In this document: in pieces, positions 25,936-36,024 of the stretch | How positions within the stretch are numbered: position 1 is the first letter of the stretch | Layout: each line of letters begins with the position of its first letter | Source: Sunxiuqinia dokdonensis | GTDB taxonomy: Bacteria; Bacteroidota; Bacteroidia; Bacteroidales; Prolixibacteraceae | Length of the DNA: 54,654 bases | Assembly: GCF_001270965.1 (NCBI RefSeq) | Contig: NZ_LGIA01000152.1 | Coordinates: 1-54,654 of the forward strand | Reading direction: 5' to 3' | The notes under the pieces: model-generated | What the model saw: only the letters and a program-made list of their open reading frames with translations | Database searches by the model: none | Told to the model about the DNA's origin: nothing | Translations under genes and position numbers: made by a program

Positions 25936-27237
25936 TTAAAAGCTGATGACCGCTTCCAATACAACGCCACTGAATTCAGCTCCGGCAAACCTGCCGGTCC
26001 ATGCGTCGCCATTATAGCTTTGGTCAACGTATTCCAGTTTTGTTAAAACGTTATTGGAAAGAAACCATCCTCCACCTACATTTAACCGACTGACATCCAG
26101 CTCCTCAGTTGAACTTTCCCGCTGTTTGCCTTTGACGGTATTGTACCTTCCCCCAATGTAAAATTTTTCATCTGACCCCAATCGGTATATTAATTCTCCG
26201 GCCAGCTGCGTGAATGCGCCTTCTTCATCGGTTTGTGGTTGAGTAAACTCATTATTTCCGTTGGCCCGCTCTACAATGCCGAAAAATTCAAGGCCTTTAA
26301 ATTTTATAAAAGGGTTAAACTGCAACGCTGTAATTTTGGTAAAGCGTGCGTTGTATTGGCCGTCTCGCGGACCACCCTGGGTGTTGCCCTCTTGATCCGG
26401 AACAGTGTACAGTACATTGAAATACCTTGCTCCTCCGCGATCGCCGCCATAAAGGTAGCCGCCATTGGAAGTTCCATTGTTGATATACCATGATCCGGTA
26501 AGACGCACTCTCAGGTCGTCGTTGAGTTGCTTATCATATCCCAGCTTGCCGTAGAAAGACGGTTTGTTGTCGGTGTTGTCGTTGACTGTTACATTTTGAT
26601 TTAGCTTCCCATTTGTTAATCCAATCACGGCAAGCAGGCCGTTGTTCTGCAAGGTAACTTCTCCAAATGCTTCCGTTGAGAATGCATCCATGAGGTAATT
26701 TCCAACGAAAGGATTAAATATTCCCCTGGCATTATCAGATCGCCTGAAGTGGGCATCTCCATAATTAAACTCGTCCAGGCCGATGGTGATGCTGGTGTAT
26801 TTCATCAAGCCTTCCAAAAAGCCGGGCCGGACAAAATCCAATTTATCAACCTGCATGTGCCCACCTTTTACCCAGGATTCATTATGCGCTCTTGAAGACA
26901 AGTAGGTTTTCAGGTGCATTCTCACTCCATCCATTAATTGCACGTCCAAATTCAGGTTTGCTGAAGGCAGGTTGAAATCGGATCCTAATTCAACAAGGTT
27001 GCCCGCGGTATTACTCTGGGTCAAGCCTTGAAATTGCATGGAAAAATCGCCACCAAGGCGTACTTTAAATCCATCAAAAACAACATTGTCGGCTTTTGGA
27101 GTTTCAAATACGTTCAGTCCTTCCTTATCGTTCGGCCTGAAAAATTGCAACTTGGGTTGCTGCGCATAGACTGCGCCAGACACCATTAACAATAGGGAGA
27201 TAAATACAGTGCTGAATTTATTATTGATCTTTTTCAT
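25936..27237 (-). CDS. Outer-membrane porin (phosphate-selective porin O/P-like)
   Basis: 433 residues with a signal peptide (to about 26, GAVYAQ) and a long series of amphipathic beta-strands ending in an aromatic C-terminus (VVLEAVISF), the outer-membrane barrel signature. Similar proteins are annotated as porin O/P-type. It follows the YceI gene by 11 bases, so the two are one unit. The substrate is unknown; in this island a role in metal-salt or oxyanion passage is possible. Confidence 0.8.
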   Translation of the reverse strand: MKKINNKFSTVFISLLLMVSGAVYAQQPKLQFFRPNDKEGLNVFETPKADNVVFDGFKVRLGGDFSMQFQGLTQSNTAGNLVELGSDFNLPSANLNLDVQLMDGVRMHLKTYLSSRAHNESWVKGGHMQVDKLDFVRPGFLEGLMKYTSITIGLDEFNYGDAHFRRSDNARGIFNPFVGNYLMDAFSTEAFGEVTLQNNGLLAVIGLTNGKLNQNVTVNDNTDNKPSFYGKLGYDKQLNDDLRVRLTGSWYINNGTSNGGYLYGGDRGGARYFNVLYTVPDQEGNTQGGPRDGQYNARFTKITALQFNPFIKFKGLEFFGIVERANGNNEFTQPQTDEEGAFTQLAGELIYRLGSDEKFYIGGRYNTVKGKQRESSTEELDVSRLNVGGGWFLSNNVLTKLEYVDQSYNGDAWTGRFAGAEFSGVVLEAVISF

Positions 27238-27248
27238 TTTTTTGAATT

Positions 27249-27857
27249 TTAGTTTGTTGTTTTTAAAGCTGTTTCATTCGTTGATTTAAAAATTGTTTCA
27301 AATGAGAGTTCGAGATCATCCCCGGTTTTTATGGTGCCAAACATGGCTTTGGGAGGTGCTACCTTAAAATCGGAGAATTTGATCTTATGAGAACCCGAGA
27401 ACGAGACACCGCCTTCCGACAGGTTATAGTTGACATCCCAGTCGGCCACACGGGTAGTACCGGCAATAGATAGCTTGATTTTCGCTTTGACCAACTGTTC
27501 AGAGATGACCTCTGCTTCGGTCAGTTCAAGCTGTATCTTCGGATTTTTATTTGCCTGCAAAGCATCATAAGCATTTTTGTCCATTGCTCCCTTTCCGCTT
27601 TTTAGTGACGTAACTGGCAAATCGACGATTAAATAATTAATACTCGCGATTTTGCCATTTTGAAGTGTAATCGTTGCAACACCGTGTGCTTTTGTTGATA
27701 TCATTTCCCAATCGTGCAGAGTAGACGTCCCCTCGACTTTAAATTGTTGATCGGGAGAAAGCACAAAGGAGCCCTGGGCATATACCTGAACGGAAAATAT
27801 GACAAGCGCAACAATGGCGATATATCGAAATGTTTGAACTATTCGTATCATTGTCAT
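27249..27857 (-). CDS. YceI family secreted lipocalin-like protein
   Basis: 202 residues: signal peptide (to about 28, VYAQG) then the YceI beta-barrel, with the conserved opening FKVEGTSTLHDW and the loop AGTTRVADWDV. YceI proteins bind isoprenoid-type lipids or quinones in the periplasm. It is the first gene of a two-gene unit with the porin. ATG at 27857; Met3 is equally possible. Confidence 0.85.
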   Translation of the reverse strand: MTMIRIVQTFRYIAIVALVIFSVQVYAQGSFVLSPDQQFKVEGTSTLHDWEMISTKAHGVATITLQNGKIASINYLIVDLPVTSLKSGKGAMDKNAYDALQANKNPKIQLELTEAEVISEQLVKAKIKLSIAGTTRVADWDVNYNLSEGGVSFSGSHKIKFSDFKVAPPKAMFGTIKTGDDLELSFETIFKSTNETALKTTN

Positions 27858-27880
27858 TTTGTTTAAAATGATTAATTACA

Positions 27881-27906
27881 AGAGAACGGCAATGAGCTTG
27901 TTCTCT
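27881..27906. repeat. Inverted repeat AGAGAAC-N12-GTTCTCT upstream of YceI
   Basis: AGAGAAC (27881-27887) and GTTCTCT (27900-27906) are a perfect 7-bp inverted repeat, centred about 36 bases upstream of the YceI ATG. Operator or 5'-UTR hairpin; the sequence does not decide between these. Confidence 0.35.
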
Positions 27907-28072
27907 GAAAAATGAATTTTGAAAAACGTAGGAAAGTTCAGTCGGAAAATAGTTCGGTGTGTGCCAAACAGCGAGTCGGGCGAGGCAATCCGAGGATAAT
28001 TAACAGATTATTTCACACCCCCGAATGCTTCTGGGTGATGACACATTTCATCCTGAACTTTTTAGCCAGGGT

Positions 28073-28441
28073 TCATAAAAGATAAGCCTGTATACGGGAA
28101 AGGACAGTTTGTATTTTAGGCGGTGGCGGTGCATCCAGAAAAGATACAGATGATGGTTTTTCTGTAGCTCCCACAGGAACTAATTCAACCAGTGCAGGCA
28201 ATACCACGGCAAATTGGGTAAAATCAAACGCATGTGTAGTAACAGAAAAATCATCTTGAATTTTGATGGTAAAAGATTCATGATGACAACACTCGTTCGG
28301 CATTTTGCAGCAATCTTCGGGAGTTGAAAGTACACCCATGGACTCAAGGGAGCTGCCACAGTAATGTTTAGATACAGTCATTCCCATCGTGGCCAGCAGG
28401 ATGAGCGAAATAAGCATAATATGACTGATCTTTTTTAGCAT
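28073..28441 (-). CDS. HYC_CC_PP family small secreted protein (copy 1)
   Basis: 122 residues from ATG 28441 (MLKKISHIMLISL); the frame stays open to 28498, but the paralogue at 35639-36004 starts at the same point. Motifs: VSKHYCG, ECCHHES and a C-terminal PPPPKIQTVLSRIQAYLL. It is very similar to copy 2. The promoter carries the direct repeat also found ahead of copy 2. Confidence 0.82.
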   Translation of the reverse strand: MLKKISHIMLISLILLATMGMTVSKHYCGSSLESMGVLSTPEDCCKMPNECCHHESFTIKIQDDFSVTTHAFDFTQFAVVLPALVELVPVGATEKPSSVSFLDAPPPPKIQTVLSRIQAYLL

Positions 28442-28461
28442 TTCTATGAAGTTCGTACCAA

Positions 28462-28523
28462 TAAATGTAATTCTATTTTTTCTTAAAAATGTACACAATT
28501 TTGAGAAAGATGTGCATAATTTT
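28462..28523 (-). promoter_or_regulatory. Promoter and direct-repeat operator of HYC copy 1
   Basis: TACATTTA on the minus strand (28469-28462) fits the -7 box, 20 bases before the ATG. Twenty bases further upstream, TGTACACAATTTT (28490-28502, plus-strand reading) is followed 21 bases later by TGTGCATAATTTT (28511-28523). The same layout with the same distances precedes HYC copy 2. A 21-bp-spaced direct repeat abutting the -33 region is typical of AraC-family activator sites. Confidence 0.6.
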
Positions 28524-28592
28524 ACAAAAACAGGTTCTGAAAATCAGTTAAATAGATGTTGAAAAAATACATTCACTTTCAGATATTTTAGT

Positions 28593-28627
28593 AAAACCGG
28601 AAAGGGGCTAATCCCCTTTCCGGTTTT
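28593..28627 (-). terminator. Terminator of the cus operon
   Basis: AAAACCGGAAAGGGG (28593-28607) and its perfect complement (28613-28627) form a 15-bp stem with a 5-base loop, 6 bases after cusB. TTTT ends the stem on both strands. Confidence 0.88.
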
Positions 28628-28632
28628 CTCTT

Positions 28633-30474
28633 TTATTTCAGTGTTTCCCTGTTCTCGCCGCATCCCAACATCGCTTCCCCGAAATAGGGGTTGCGTATTT
28701 CTTCTGAGTCACTCAACCAATAAGCCCCTTTGTCACGGTTGGCCATCGGGCAATATTGATAGTAAGCAGTTACATCTTGCAATCCAAATGATTTGATGCT
28801 CTTATAAAAAGCCAGGTTGAACTTGGCAAATTCCGTGCGCTGTTTTTCAATAGCAGAAAGTTTACTAATTGACTTAATTGTGCCCTCCAATGTTTTTAGT
28901 TGTTCCATCCAGACCATGTGGGCATCGCCTTTTAGAAGGCCCATGTCCACGGACTTGAGGGCCTTGCCAACTTCTTCGGCTGTACTGCCCGCCTTTTTGG
29001 CATCGGTAGCCACGAAAGCATCTTTTAGGGGCACGTAAGCTTTGTAAACCTTGGTTAACTGCGCTTTGAAATCGGGACTGATGTTGTTCAGTTCTTTGGT
29101 CATGTCCATGTCCTGATGTCCGGCATGGTCACCGGTGGCTTTGCTGCCTTCCATGTCCATTCCTCCATGGTTGTGACCGGTTGAAACAACACCGCCTTCC
29201 GGATTCATCATGCTTGGGAGCCCTTGTAACTGGGCGGCTGCATCAATCTTGAACACCCCATTCACTGCTATTTCTTCTCCAGCCTGAAGACCATCGGCGA
29301 CAACATAAAAAGCGCCCGCTTCCGGCCCTAAATCGATCTCGCGATAGAGGAAAGTGGGAGTCTCCCGATCGACGACTTTCACGTAAACGACCGCCCGCTT
29401 CCCAGTCCAAAGAATGGACGACTTCGGAATCAAAATCTCACTGCTTTTTTCAGCGATATTGGATTTTACAATACCATTTGCAAACATCTCCGGTTTTAAT
29501 TGCTCCTTCTTATTTGAAAGTTCAACCCGTACCCTGGCCACCCGGGTAGCCGCATCAATGAAAGGATCGATGTAGCTGACCCTCGCTTCAAAAGTTTTCA
29601 TTGGCAATGCCGGGATGGTAATTTCAACCCGGTCACCCAATTTAATCCAGGGAAGATCGCTTTCATAAGCGTCAAACATCACCCAAACATGTGAGAGATC
29701 AGTTACTTTGAATAGCGGGGTTCCTTCTTTTACATAATCTCCCAGGGCTACATGGCGCATCATCACCGTCCCGGTAATCGGCGATAATACATCGAAATAA
29801 AGCTGCGGTTCCCCTCTCTCTTCAATTGCTGCAATTTGGTCATCAGTCAGGTCCCAAAGTTTGAGTTTTCCTTTCGATGCGGCATAAAGTGCAGGACGGC
29901 TATCTTTATACGAAATAGCTTCGAGCAGTTCGCGTTGCGCGGTGACCAGGCCCGGAGAATAAATGGTTGCCAGTTTTTCTCCTTTTTGTACCTGTTGCCC
30001 TGTAAAGTTGACAAACAACTTTTCAATCCGTCCGCCAAACCTGGCGGTGAGTTCCGCAATATTCCGCTCATCTGCATGAACTTTTCCCTGCAAAAAGACG
30101 GATTTTTGAGGGGCTCCTTTTGATACGATCAATGTCTGTATTTCGGCTAGTTTAGAGGCTGATTCGCTCATGGCAATCTCATTCGGGTTAACATCATCCC
30201 CGCCAGACTGCATGGATGACAACGGGATCAAGTCCATCCCGCAAATGGGGCAATCTCCCGGTTTGTCCTGTTTAATTTGCGGATGCATGGAACACGTCCA
30301 GGTCGTTGGATCTTCCGATTCGTGATTGTGCCCTTCATGTCCTTCAACTCCTGTCTGTGACGCGGTTGATTCTCCTCCTGAATGGAAAAACAACCAACCA
30401 AAGAGAATTCCCAAAATTAAGGTGCCAACTACCAGCTTGTAGTTTCCTTTTATGTTATTGATCAAATTTTTCAT
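28633..30474 (-). CDS. cusB: RND efflux periplasmic adaptor (CusB-like) with DUF3347 tail
   Basis: 613 residues. An N-terminal anchor helix (about 13-32) is followed by a heavy-metal-binding ribbon (TCSMHPQIKQDKPGDCPICGMDLIPL, read in two parts: CSMHP and CPICGMDL). The HlyD-type adaptor core follows (about 100-410), then a Met/His linker (HNHGGMDMEG) and a C-terminal DUF3347 domain ending NPYFGEAMLGCGE. It bridges the inner-membrane pump CusA and the outer-membrane CusC and hands over Cu(I)/Ag(I). The ribbon and the DUF3347 are additions to the minimal adaptor, common in Bacteroidota. Confidence 0.93.
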   Translation of the reverse strand: MKNLINNIKGNYKLVVGTLILGILFGWLFFHSGGESTASQTGVEGHEGHNHESEDPTTWTCSMHPQIKQDKPGDCPICGMDLIPLSSMQSGGDDVNPNEIAMSESASKLAEIQTLIVSKGAPQKSVFLQGKVHADERNIAELTARFGGRIEKLFVNFTGQQVQKGEKLATIYSPGLVTAQRELLEAISYKDSRPALYAASKGKLKLWDLTDDQIAAIEERGEPQLYFDVLSPITGTVMMRHVALGDYVKEGTPLFKVTDLSHVWVMFDAYESDLPWIKLGDRVEITIPALPMKTFEARVSYIDPFIDAATRVARVRVELSNKKEQLKPEMFANGIVKSNIAEKSSEILIPKSSILWTGKRAVVYVKVVDRETPTFLYREIDLGPEAGAFYVVADGLQAGEEIAVNGVFKIDAAAQLQGLPSMMNPEGGVVSTGHNHGGMDMEGSKATGDHAGHQDMDMTKELNNISPDFKAQLTKVYKAYVPLKDAFVATDAKKAGSTAEEVGKALKSVDMGLLKGDAHMVWMEQLKTLEGTIKSISKLSAIEKQRTEFAKFNLAFYKSIKSFGLQDVTAYYQYCPMANRDKGAYWLSDSEEIRNPYFGEAMLGCGENRETLK

Positions 30475-30487
30475 GATTATTGATATT

Positions 30488-31720
30488 TTATTTTCCCATT
30501 AAATAATTGATAAATGAAACTGAAGCCTGTTTATCTGCCCTGGCCTTTTCCAACTCGAGATTATATTTAAGAACTTTACGTTCCATCCGCAGAATTTCCT
30601 CAAAGTTCTTATTTCCTGTGGAATAATCGGTCTCTAACAACGTTAATGATTTCCGTGCCAGTTCAAGCTGTTTCTCATACAGGCTTAACCTCCGGACAGC
30701 GTCCCGGTAGTCCTTCCAGTTATTTTCGAAAAGTGTTTCCAGCATGTTGGTTTTATCCACCTTTTCATTGGCTTTGGCAGATTCCAGGTAGGCCACTTCC
30801 TGCACCATAGCTTTGTACTTGTTGCGATACAACGGAATAGTCACCCCAACAGAAGGAAACATAAAGGCGTCTGTTCCCGCCATGTTATTTTCCCCTTTTC
30901 CAACGACTGTATAATCCAGCCCGATTTTAAAACTTGGTTTTCCCATCAGCGAAGCCACTTCCTTTTTATATTGAAGCGCTTCCTGCTGCAGGTCAATTCC
31001 CAGCAACTGGTGGTTCTTTTGAATAATTGAATCGAGCGCAGCCTCCTTATTCAACGGGAAATCGTCCGACCACAGGAGATTAGGAACGTCCACCAGCGAT
31101 TTTTCATCAACATTTAAAAGGTTATTGAATGTTGTTGTCAACACATGCTGCTGGTCTTTCAATAAGGCCAACTGGTTTTCCAAATCATTGATTTCTATCG
31201 AAATTCGGTATTCATCAAGTGACGAAACCAGACCGGCTTCGACTTTGATAATGGCCAGCTTTCTGAAAATATGGAGAATATCCAGATTTTCCATGGTGAT
31301 ATCAATGGCCTTATAATTAAAGTACAGGTTGAAATAGTTATTTCTGACCGTATTGAACAGCTTGGATTTGGATTCTTCAAACAACTCATATTTCGCTTTG
31401 GCAGTTTGTATGGCCACATTTTCCTTGGCTTTGAGGGTTCCAAACCAAGGAAACATTTGTGAGGCCGATAATTTAAATTGTTGCGGTCCCACGCGCGTTT
31501 CAACTGGTTGGATAAAGTAGCCAAAAGCAACCTGCGGGTCTGGCAGCGCTTTAACTTGCGGCGCAACTTCAAGGGCAGCCATGTATTCATCAAACCGAGC
31601 CTTGAGCTCCGGGTTATTCTCTGCCGCAATTTCCAGATACTTGTTTAGTCTATTTTGTGCCGATGCCACTGAGGAAATCAGCAAGATGAGCATCCCTATT
31701 ATAATTTTATATTTCTTCAT
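30488..31720 (-). CDS. cusC: TolC-family outer-membrane efflux protein (CusC-like)
   Basis: 410 residues with a signal peptide (to about 22, SVASAQ). Two long helical repeats typical of outer-membrane efflux proteins (NPELKARFDEYMAALEVAPQ in the first). It forms the outer-membrane exit duct for the CusAB pump. It lies 4 bases after cusA and 13 before cusB. Confidence 0.92.
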   Translation of the reverse strand: MKKYKIIIGMLILLISSVASAQNRLNKYLEIAAENNPELKARFDEYMAALEVAPQVKALPDPQVAFGYFIQPVETRVGPQQFKLSASQMFPWFGTLKAKENVAIQTAKAKYELFEESKSKLFNTVRNNYFNLYFNYKAIDITMENLDILHIFRKLAIIKVEAGLVSSLDEYRISIEINDLENQLALLKDQQHVLTTTFNNLLNVDEKSLVDVPNLLWSDDFPLNKEAALDSIIQKNHQLLGIDLQQEALQYKKEVASLMGKPSFKIGLDYTVVGKGENNMAGTDAFMFPSVGVTIPLYRNKYKAMVQEVAYLESAKANEKVDKTNMLETLFENNWKDYRDAVRRLSLYEKQLELARKSLTLLETDYSTGNKNFEEILRMERKVLKYNLELEKARADKQASVSFINYLMGK

Positions 31721-31724
31721 GGTT

Positions 31725-34700
31725 TTACGCTTTTAACTTTTTTAACTCCCGTTTAACCTTTCCTTCCTGCCACATGCTGTAAAACACCGGCAATACCAAA
31801 ATGGTCATCACCTCAATGAGCATTCCCCCAAACAGCGGGATGGCCATCGGTATCATGATATCGGAGCCTTTTCCGGTAGAGGTAAGCACCGGGAGCAGGG
31901 CAATGATGGTGGTGGCCGTAGTCATAATGGCCGGGCGCACCCTTTTCGAGCCAGCTTCAAGGATAAGCGCGCGCACCTCTTTAACCGTTTTAGGGTTATT
32001 CTTTTCTTGCAATTGTTTGATGTAGGTGCTGATCAACACCCCATCGTCGGTGGCCACCCCAAACAGGGCAATAAACCCAACCCAGACCGCCACGCTGAGA
32101 TTGATGGTGTGCACCTGAAATAAATCCCGGAGGTTCATGCCACCCATGGTCCCGTTTAAAAACCAGGGCTGGCCATACAACCACAGCATGATAAAACCGC
32201 CTGACAATGCCACAATAATCCCGGTAAAGATAAGTGAAGTAGCAGTTACTGAACGGAACTGAAAATAAAGGATCAGGAAAATGGTCATCAAGGATATGGG
32301 CACCACAACCATCAACCGTTTGGTGGCCCGGATCTGGTTTTCGTAGTTCCCTGTAAACACATAGCTGACACCGGCCGGCAATTCAAAATCACCCTTATCC
32401 ATTTTATCAGCCAGGTAGGCCTGGGCATTTTCTACCACATCCACTTCGGCATAGCCTTCTTTTTTATCAAAAATGACGTAACCTACCAGAAATGTATTCT
32501 CACTCTTGATTAACTGCGGGCCCCGTATGTAATGGATGGTAACCAATTCCCCAAGTGGGATTTGAGATCCGGATGGTGTTGGAATCAGGATTTTTTTCAA
32601 ATCTTCAGGATTATCACGATATTCACGCGCATATCTTAAACGAACAGGGAAACGTTCACGTCCTTCCACAGTAGAAGATAGCTTCATACCGCCAATAGCG
32701 CTGCTCAGTGTCATTTGCAGGTTTTGAATGCTTAACCCGTACCGCGATATTGCTTTGCGATTTATTTCCATCTCCAGGTAAGGTTTGCCCACTACCCGGT
32801 CAGCAAATACCGACATTCCCTGAACGCCTTCAACTTCTTTCAGTAACCGTTCAAGCTCGAATCCCACCTTTTCAATGCTCTCCAGGTCGGGGCCAAAAAC
32901 CTTGATCCCCATCGGAGCACGCATTCCGGTTTGCAACATTACCAAGCGAGTTTGAATGGGCTGTAATTTTGGAGCAGAAGTTAAGCCGGGAATAGTGGCT
33001 TTTTGAATAATTTCATCCCAGATATCATTGGGCGATTTTATATGCTCCCGCCATTGGCGGAAATATTCTCCATTTTTATCTTTGACCAAGTCCTCTTTTT
33101 CAATCAAACGGAATCCATCTGTTTCAGGATTGTAAGTCGATCCATCCTGTAATACAAAAGCATCATTTTTATCGACTTTAAAACGCATCCGATGCCCATC
33201 TTCATTTAAAATGTATTCTGACTTATAGTTGATCACGTTTTCATACATGGAAGTAGGCGCAGGGTCGAGCGCGGAGATAACACGTCCCCATTTCCCGACC
33301 ACACTTTCCACTTCGGGTATCTCATTGACTTTTTTATCCAACAGAGCAATCACTTCCAAGTTTTCCTGAATGCCTGAATGCGGCATGGTTGTTGGCATCA
33401 GCAGGAAAGATCCTTCATCCAGGGAGGGCATAAATTCCTTTCCGATGCCCGGTATGTGCGAATTCAAACTCTGATATGTGTCGGTTTTTTTGATGAAGTC
33501 TGGCATAAAGCCAAACATTTTATCAAAACCTTGCCAGGTCGTGATCCCAAAAACAACGATCAAAATTGGAGCTGATAAAAACGCCCATTTGTATTCGAGG
33601 CACCAACGTAAAATTTTGGGATAGAACAAAACAAACAGCGACATTGCCCCAAGTATTACGCCAACCATAGCAATGACAAACAAGAAATTGGCAAACAACG
33701 AATTCTGTGCGCCAAGTGGCATCCATGCTTTGGTTAAAAAGAACACGACCACAACTACGGTTATGCAGATATTGATCACATTGGGCCAGTTAATTTTCGA
33801 ATCTTTCCATTTATCCTCAAACAAACCATTCGCGCCGTAAGCCGACAAAGCCAGGGCAATATAGTAACCAGTGGCTACTGAAATAATCAGTCCGGCTGCA
33901 ATGAGCAAAATGTTCCAATATTTTTTATACCTGTTTTTGTCGAAACGGATTGAAAAGATCAAATTTGCCAAGGTGGGGATGATAATCAAACCAATAACCA
34001 ATGCTGAAAGCATGGTAAAGGTTTTGGTAAAGGCCAGCGGCTTAAACAACTTTCCTTCAGCAGCTTCCATCGCAAAAACCGGTAGAAAACTCACGATGGT
34101 AGTTGCCAGGGCAGTAATTACCGCTCCCGCTACCTCAACGGTCGCTTCGTACACGGTATTCAGCAAATGTTTTCCCCTGGCGCCGATGTTCTCCGGCATA
34201 TCCAGATGTCGGATGATATTCTCGGTGAACACCACTCCGACATCGACCATCACGCCAATGGCAATGGCAATGCCTGACAAAGCTACAATATTGGCATCGA
34301 CACCAAACTGCCGCATGGTAATGAAGGTGATCAAAACGCCGATAGGTAGCAAACTTGAGATAAGAAAGGAAGCCCGCAGATTCAGAACCAAAACGATAAC
34401 AACCAGGATACTGATCAGCAATTCCAGGGTGATTGCCTCTTCGAGTGTCCCGAGGGTCTCCTTAATCAATCCGGTCCGGTCGTAAAAAGGGACGATGGTT
34501 ACCTTGGATACGGTTCCATCTTTCAGTGTTTTTGAGGGTAACCCCGGGGATACTTCCGCGATTTTGGCTTTTACATTGTCAATCGCTTCCAGCGGATTGG
34601 CTCCATATCTCGCAACAACAACGCCACCGACAGCTTCTGCGCCTCCTTTGTCCAAACCACCCCGACGGGTAGCAGGTCCAAAGTTGATTTTGGCAACATC

Positions 34701-35531
34701 TGACAGGCGTATCGGCACGTTATTCCGGACGGCAACAACACTTTCTTCCAGGTCTTCCAGGTTTTTAATGTATCCCAGAGCCCTGACCAAATACTCAGCC
34801 CGGTTAAATTCAAGCGTCCGCGCCCCAATGTCGAGGTTGCTGTTCTTTACGGCTGACATGATTTGGGCTACATTGACCCCGTGAGCCTTCATCGCATTGG
34901 GATCAATATCAATTTGATATTCTTTTACAAAGCCGCCAATTGAAGCCACTTCTGCGACACCTGTTGCTGAGGTCAAAGAGTAACGGACATAAAAATCCTG
35001 AATGGTGCGCAGTTCGTGCGGATCCCAGCCACCGGCCGGGTTACCATCCTTATCTCTTCCCTCCAAAGTGTACCAGTAAACTTGCCCCAGGGCGGTGGCA
35101 TCAGGGCCCAGCGCCGGTGCAACATCTTCGGGCAGCGTGCCAGCCGGCAGCGAATTGAGTTTTTCCAGAATCCTTGTCCGGCTCCAGTAGAACTCTACAT
35201 CTTCGTCAAAAATAATGTAGATACTGGATAAGCCAAAAATGGAATTGCTCCGGATGGTTTTTACTCCCGGAATTCCTAATAAGGATGTTGTTAGTGGATA
35301 AGATATCTGGTCTTCGATATCCTGTGGCGAACGGCCCGGCCACTCGGTATAGACAATTTGCTGGTTTTCGCCAATATCAGGAATGGCATCAACCGGCACC
35401 GGGTCAGATGGCAGGATCCCTGTATCCCACCCAAACGGGGAATTAACAATTCCCCAACTAATAAAAATGGTTAATACCAAAAAAGTAACCAGTTTATTCT
35501 CAAGGAAAAAACGAATAATTTTATTAAGCAT
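31725..35531 (-). CDS. cusA: Heavy-metal RND efflux pump (CusA/CzcA family)
   Basis: 1268 residues, longer than the usual ~1040. HME-RND hallmarks: N-terminal helix ending WDTGILPSDPVPVDAIPDIGENQ, TM4 with IGVMVDVGVVFTEN (the proton-relay Asp and Glu), and a C-terminal ATDDGVLISTYI segment. The excess is in an extended region about 525-620, with extra membrane helices (WPNVINICITVVVVVFFLTK), and a charged insert after 800. It drives export of monovalent or divalent metal by proton antiport. Cu(I)/Ag(I) is favoured by the neighbours; Zn/Co/Cd is the alternative. Confidence 0.95.
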   Translation of the reverse strand: MLNKIIRFFLENKLVTFLVLTIFISWGIVNSPFGWDTGILPSDPVPVDAIPDIGENQQIVYTEWPGRSPQDIEDQISYPLTTSLLGIPGVKTIRSNSIFGLSSIYIIFDEDVEFYWSRTRILEKLNSLPAGTLPEDVAPALGPDATALGQVYWYTLEGRDKDGNPAGGWDPHELRTIQDFYVRYSLTSATGVAEVASIGGFVKEYQIDIDPNAMKAHGVNVAQIMSAVKNSNLDIGARTLEFNRAEYLVRALGYIKNLEDLEESVVAVRNNVPIRLSDVAKINFGPATRRGGLDKGGAEAVGGVVVARYGANPLEAIDNVKAKIAEVSPGLPSKTLKDGTVSKVTIVPFYDRTGLIKETLGTLEEAITLELLISILVVIVLVLNLRASFLISSLLPIGVLITFITMRQFGVDANIVALSGIAIAIGVMVDVGVVFTENIIRHLDMPENIGARGKHLLNTVYEATVEVAGAVITALATTIVSFLPVFAMEAAEGKLFKPLAFTKTFTMLSALVIGLIIIPTLANLIFSIRFDKNRYKKYWNILLIAAGLIISVATGYYIALALSAYGANGLFEDKWKDSKINWPNVINICITVVVVVFFLTKAWMPLGAQNSLFANFLFVIAMVGVILGAMSLFVLFYPKILRWCLEYKWAFLSAPILIVVFGITTWQGFDKMFGFMPDFIKKTDTYQSLNSHIPGIGKEFMPSLDEGSFLLMPTTMPHSGIQENLEVIALLDKKVNEIPEVESVVGKWGRVISALDPAPTSMYENVINYKSEYILNEDGHRMRFKVDKNDAFVLQDGSTYNPETDGFRLIEKEDLVKDKNGEYFRQWREHIKSPNDIWDEIIQKATIPGLTSAPKLQPIQTRLVMLQTGMRAPMGIKVFGPDLESIEKVGFELERLLKEVEGVQGMSVFADRVVGKPYLEMEINRKAISRYGLSIQNLQMTLSSAIGGMKLSSTVEGRERFPVRLRYAREYRDNPEDLKKILIPTPSGSQIPLGELVTIHYIRGPQLIKSENTFLVGYVIFDKKEGYAEVDVVENAQAYLADKMDKGDFELPAGVSYVFTGNYENQIRATKRLMVVVPISLMTIFLILYFQFRSVTATSLIFTGIIVALSGGFIMLWLYGQPWFLNGTMGGMNLRDLFQVHTINLSVAVWVGFIALFGVATDDGVLISTYIKQLQEKNNPKTVKEVRALILEAGSKRVRPAIMTTATTIIALLPVLTSTGKGSDIMIPMAIPLFGGMLIEVMTILVLPVFYSMWQEGKVKRELKKLKA

Positions 35532-35581
35532 AGAATGACATTTATGATTTTTTTGACCTCAATATATAAAAATTATATTCT

Positions 35582-35608
35582 GAACTTATCTCTGTAAGAA
35601 ATAAGTTC
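35582..35608 (-). promoter_or_regulatory. Hairpin or operator upstream of cusA
   Basis: GAACTTAT (35582-35589) and ATAAGTTC (35601-35608) form an 8-bp inverted repeat with an 11-base loop, 51 bases before the cusA ATG and just after HYC copy 2. It could be an operator, or a weak terminator of the upstream gene with A/T-rich flanks. Confidence 0.4.
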
Positions 35609-35638
35609 TGAGAAAAATACTCTAAATTGAGTCACAAA

Positions 35639-36004
35639 TCATAAAAGGTATGTCTGCAAACTGGAAAGGATTCTTTGTATTTTGGGCGGTGGTATAACCA
35701 TGAAAGACGTGAATGATTTTTTCTCCGTCGATTCAATCTGGTACAATTCAATCAACGCAGGTAGTATGACTGCAAATTGGGTAAAATCGAAAGCGTTTGT
35801 TGCAACAGAAAAATCATCCTCAACCTTAATCGTAAAAGATTCATTATGACAGCAGCCTGATGGGACTTCACAGCAGCGATCCGGTGCAGAAAGTACTCCA
35901 ACGGACTTCAGGGAATCCCCGCAGTAATGTTTAGATACAGTCATTCCCATGGTAGTTACCAAGATGAGAGACATAAGAGCAATATGACTGATCTTTTTGA
36001 ACAT
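35639..36004 (-). CDS. HYC_CC_PP family small secreted protein (copy 2)
   Basis: 121 residues. Signal-like helix (MFKKISHIALMSLILVTTMG), then VSKHYCG, GCCHNES and IPPPKIQRILSSLQTYLL at the C-terminus. It closely resembles copy 1 throughout. Located directly between the AraC/HMA regulator and cusA. Function unknown; a periplasmic copper-related role is inferred from location and the conserved Cys/His. Confidence 0.84.
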   Translation of the reverse strand: MFKKISHIALMSLILVTTMGMTVSKHYCGDSLKSVGVLSAPDRCCEVPSGCCHNESFTIKVEDDFSVATNAFDFTQFAVILPALIELYQIESTEKKSFTSFMVIPPPKIQRILSSLQTYLL

Positions 36005-36024
36005 CTATACGAAATTAATGAATG

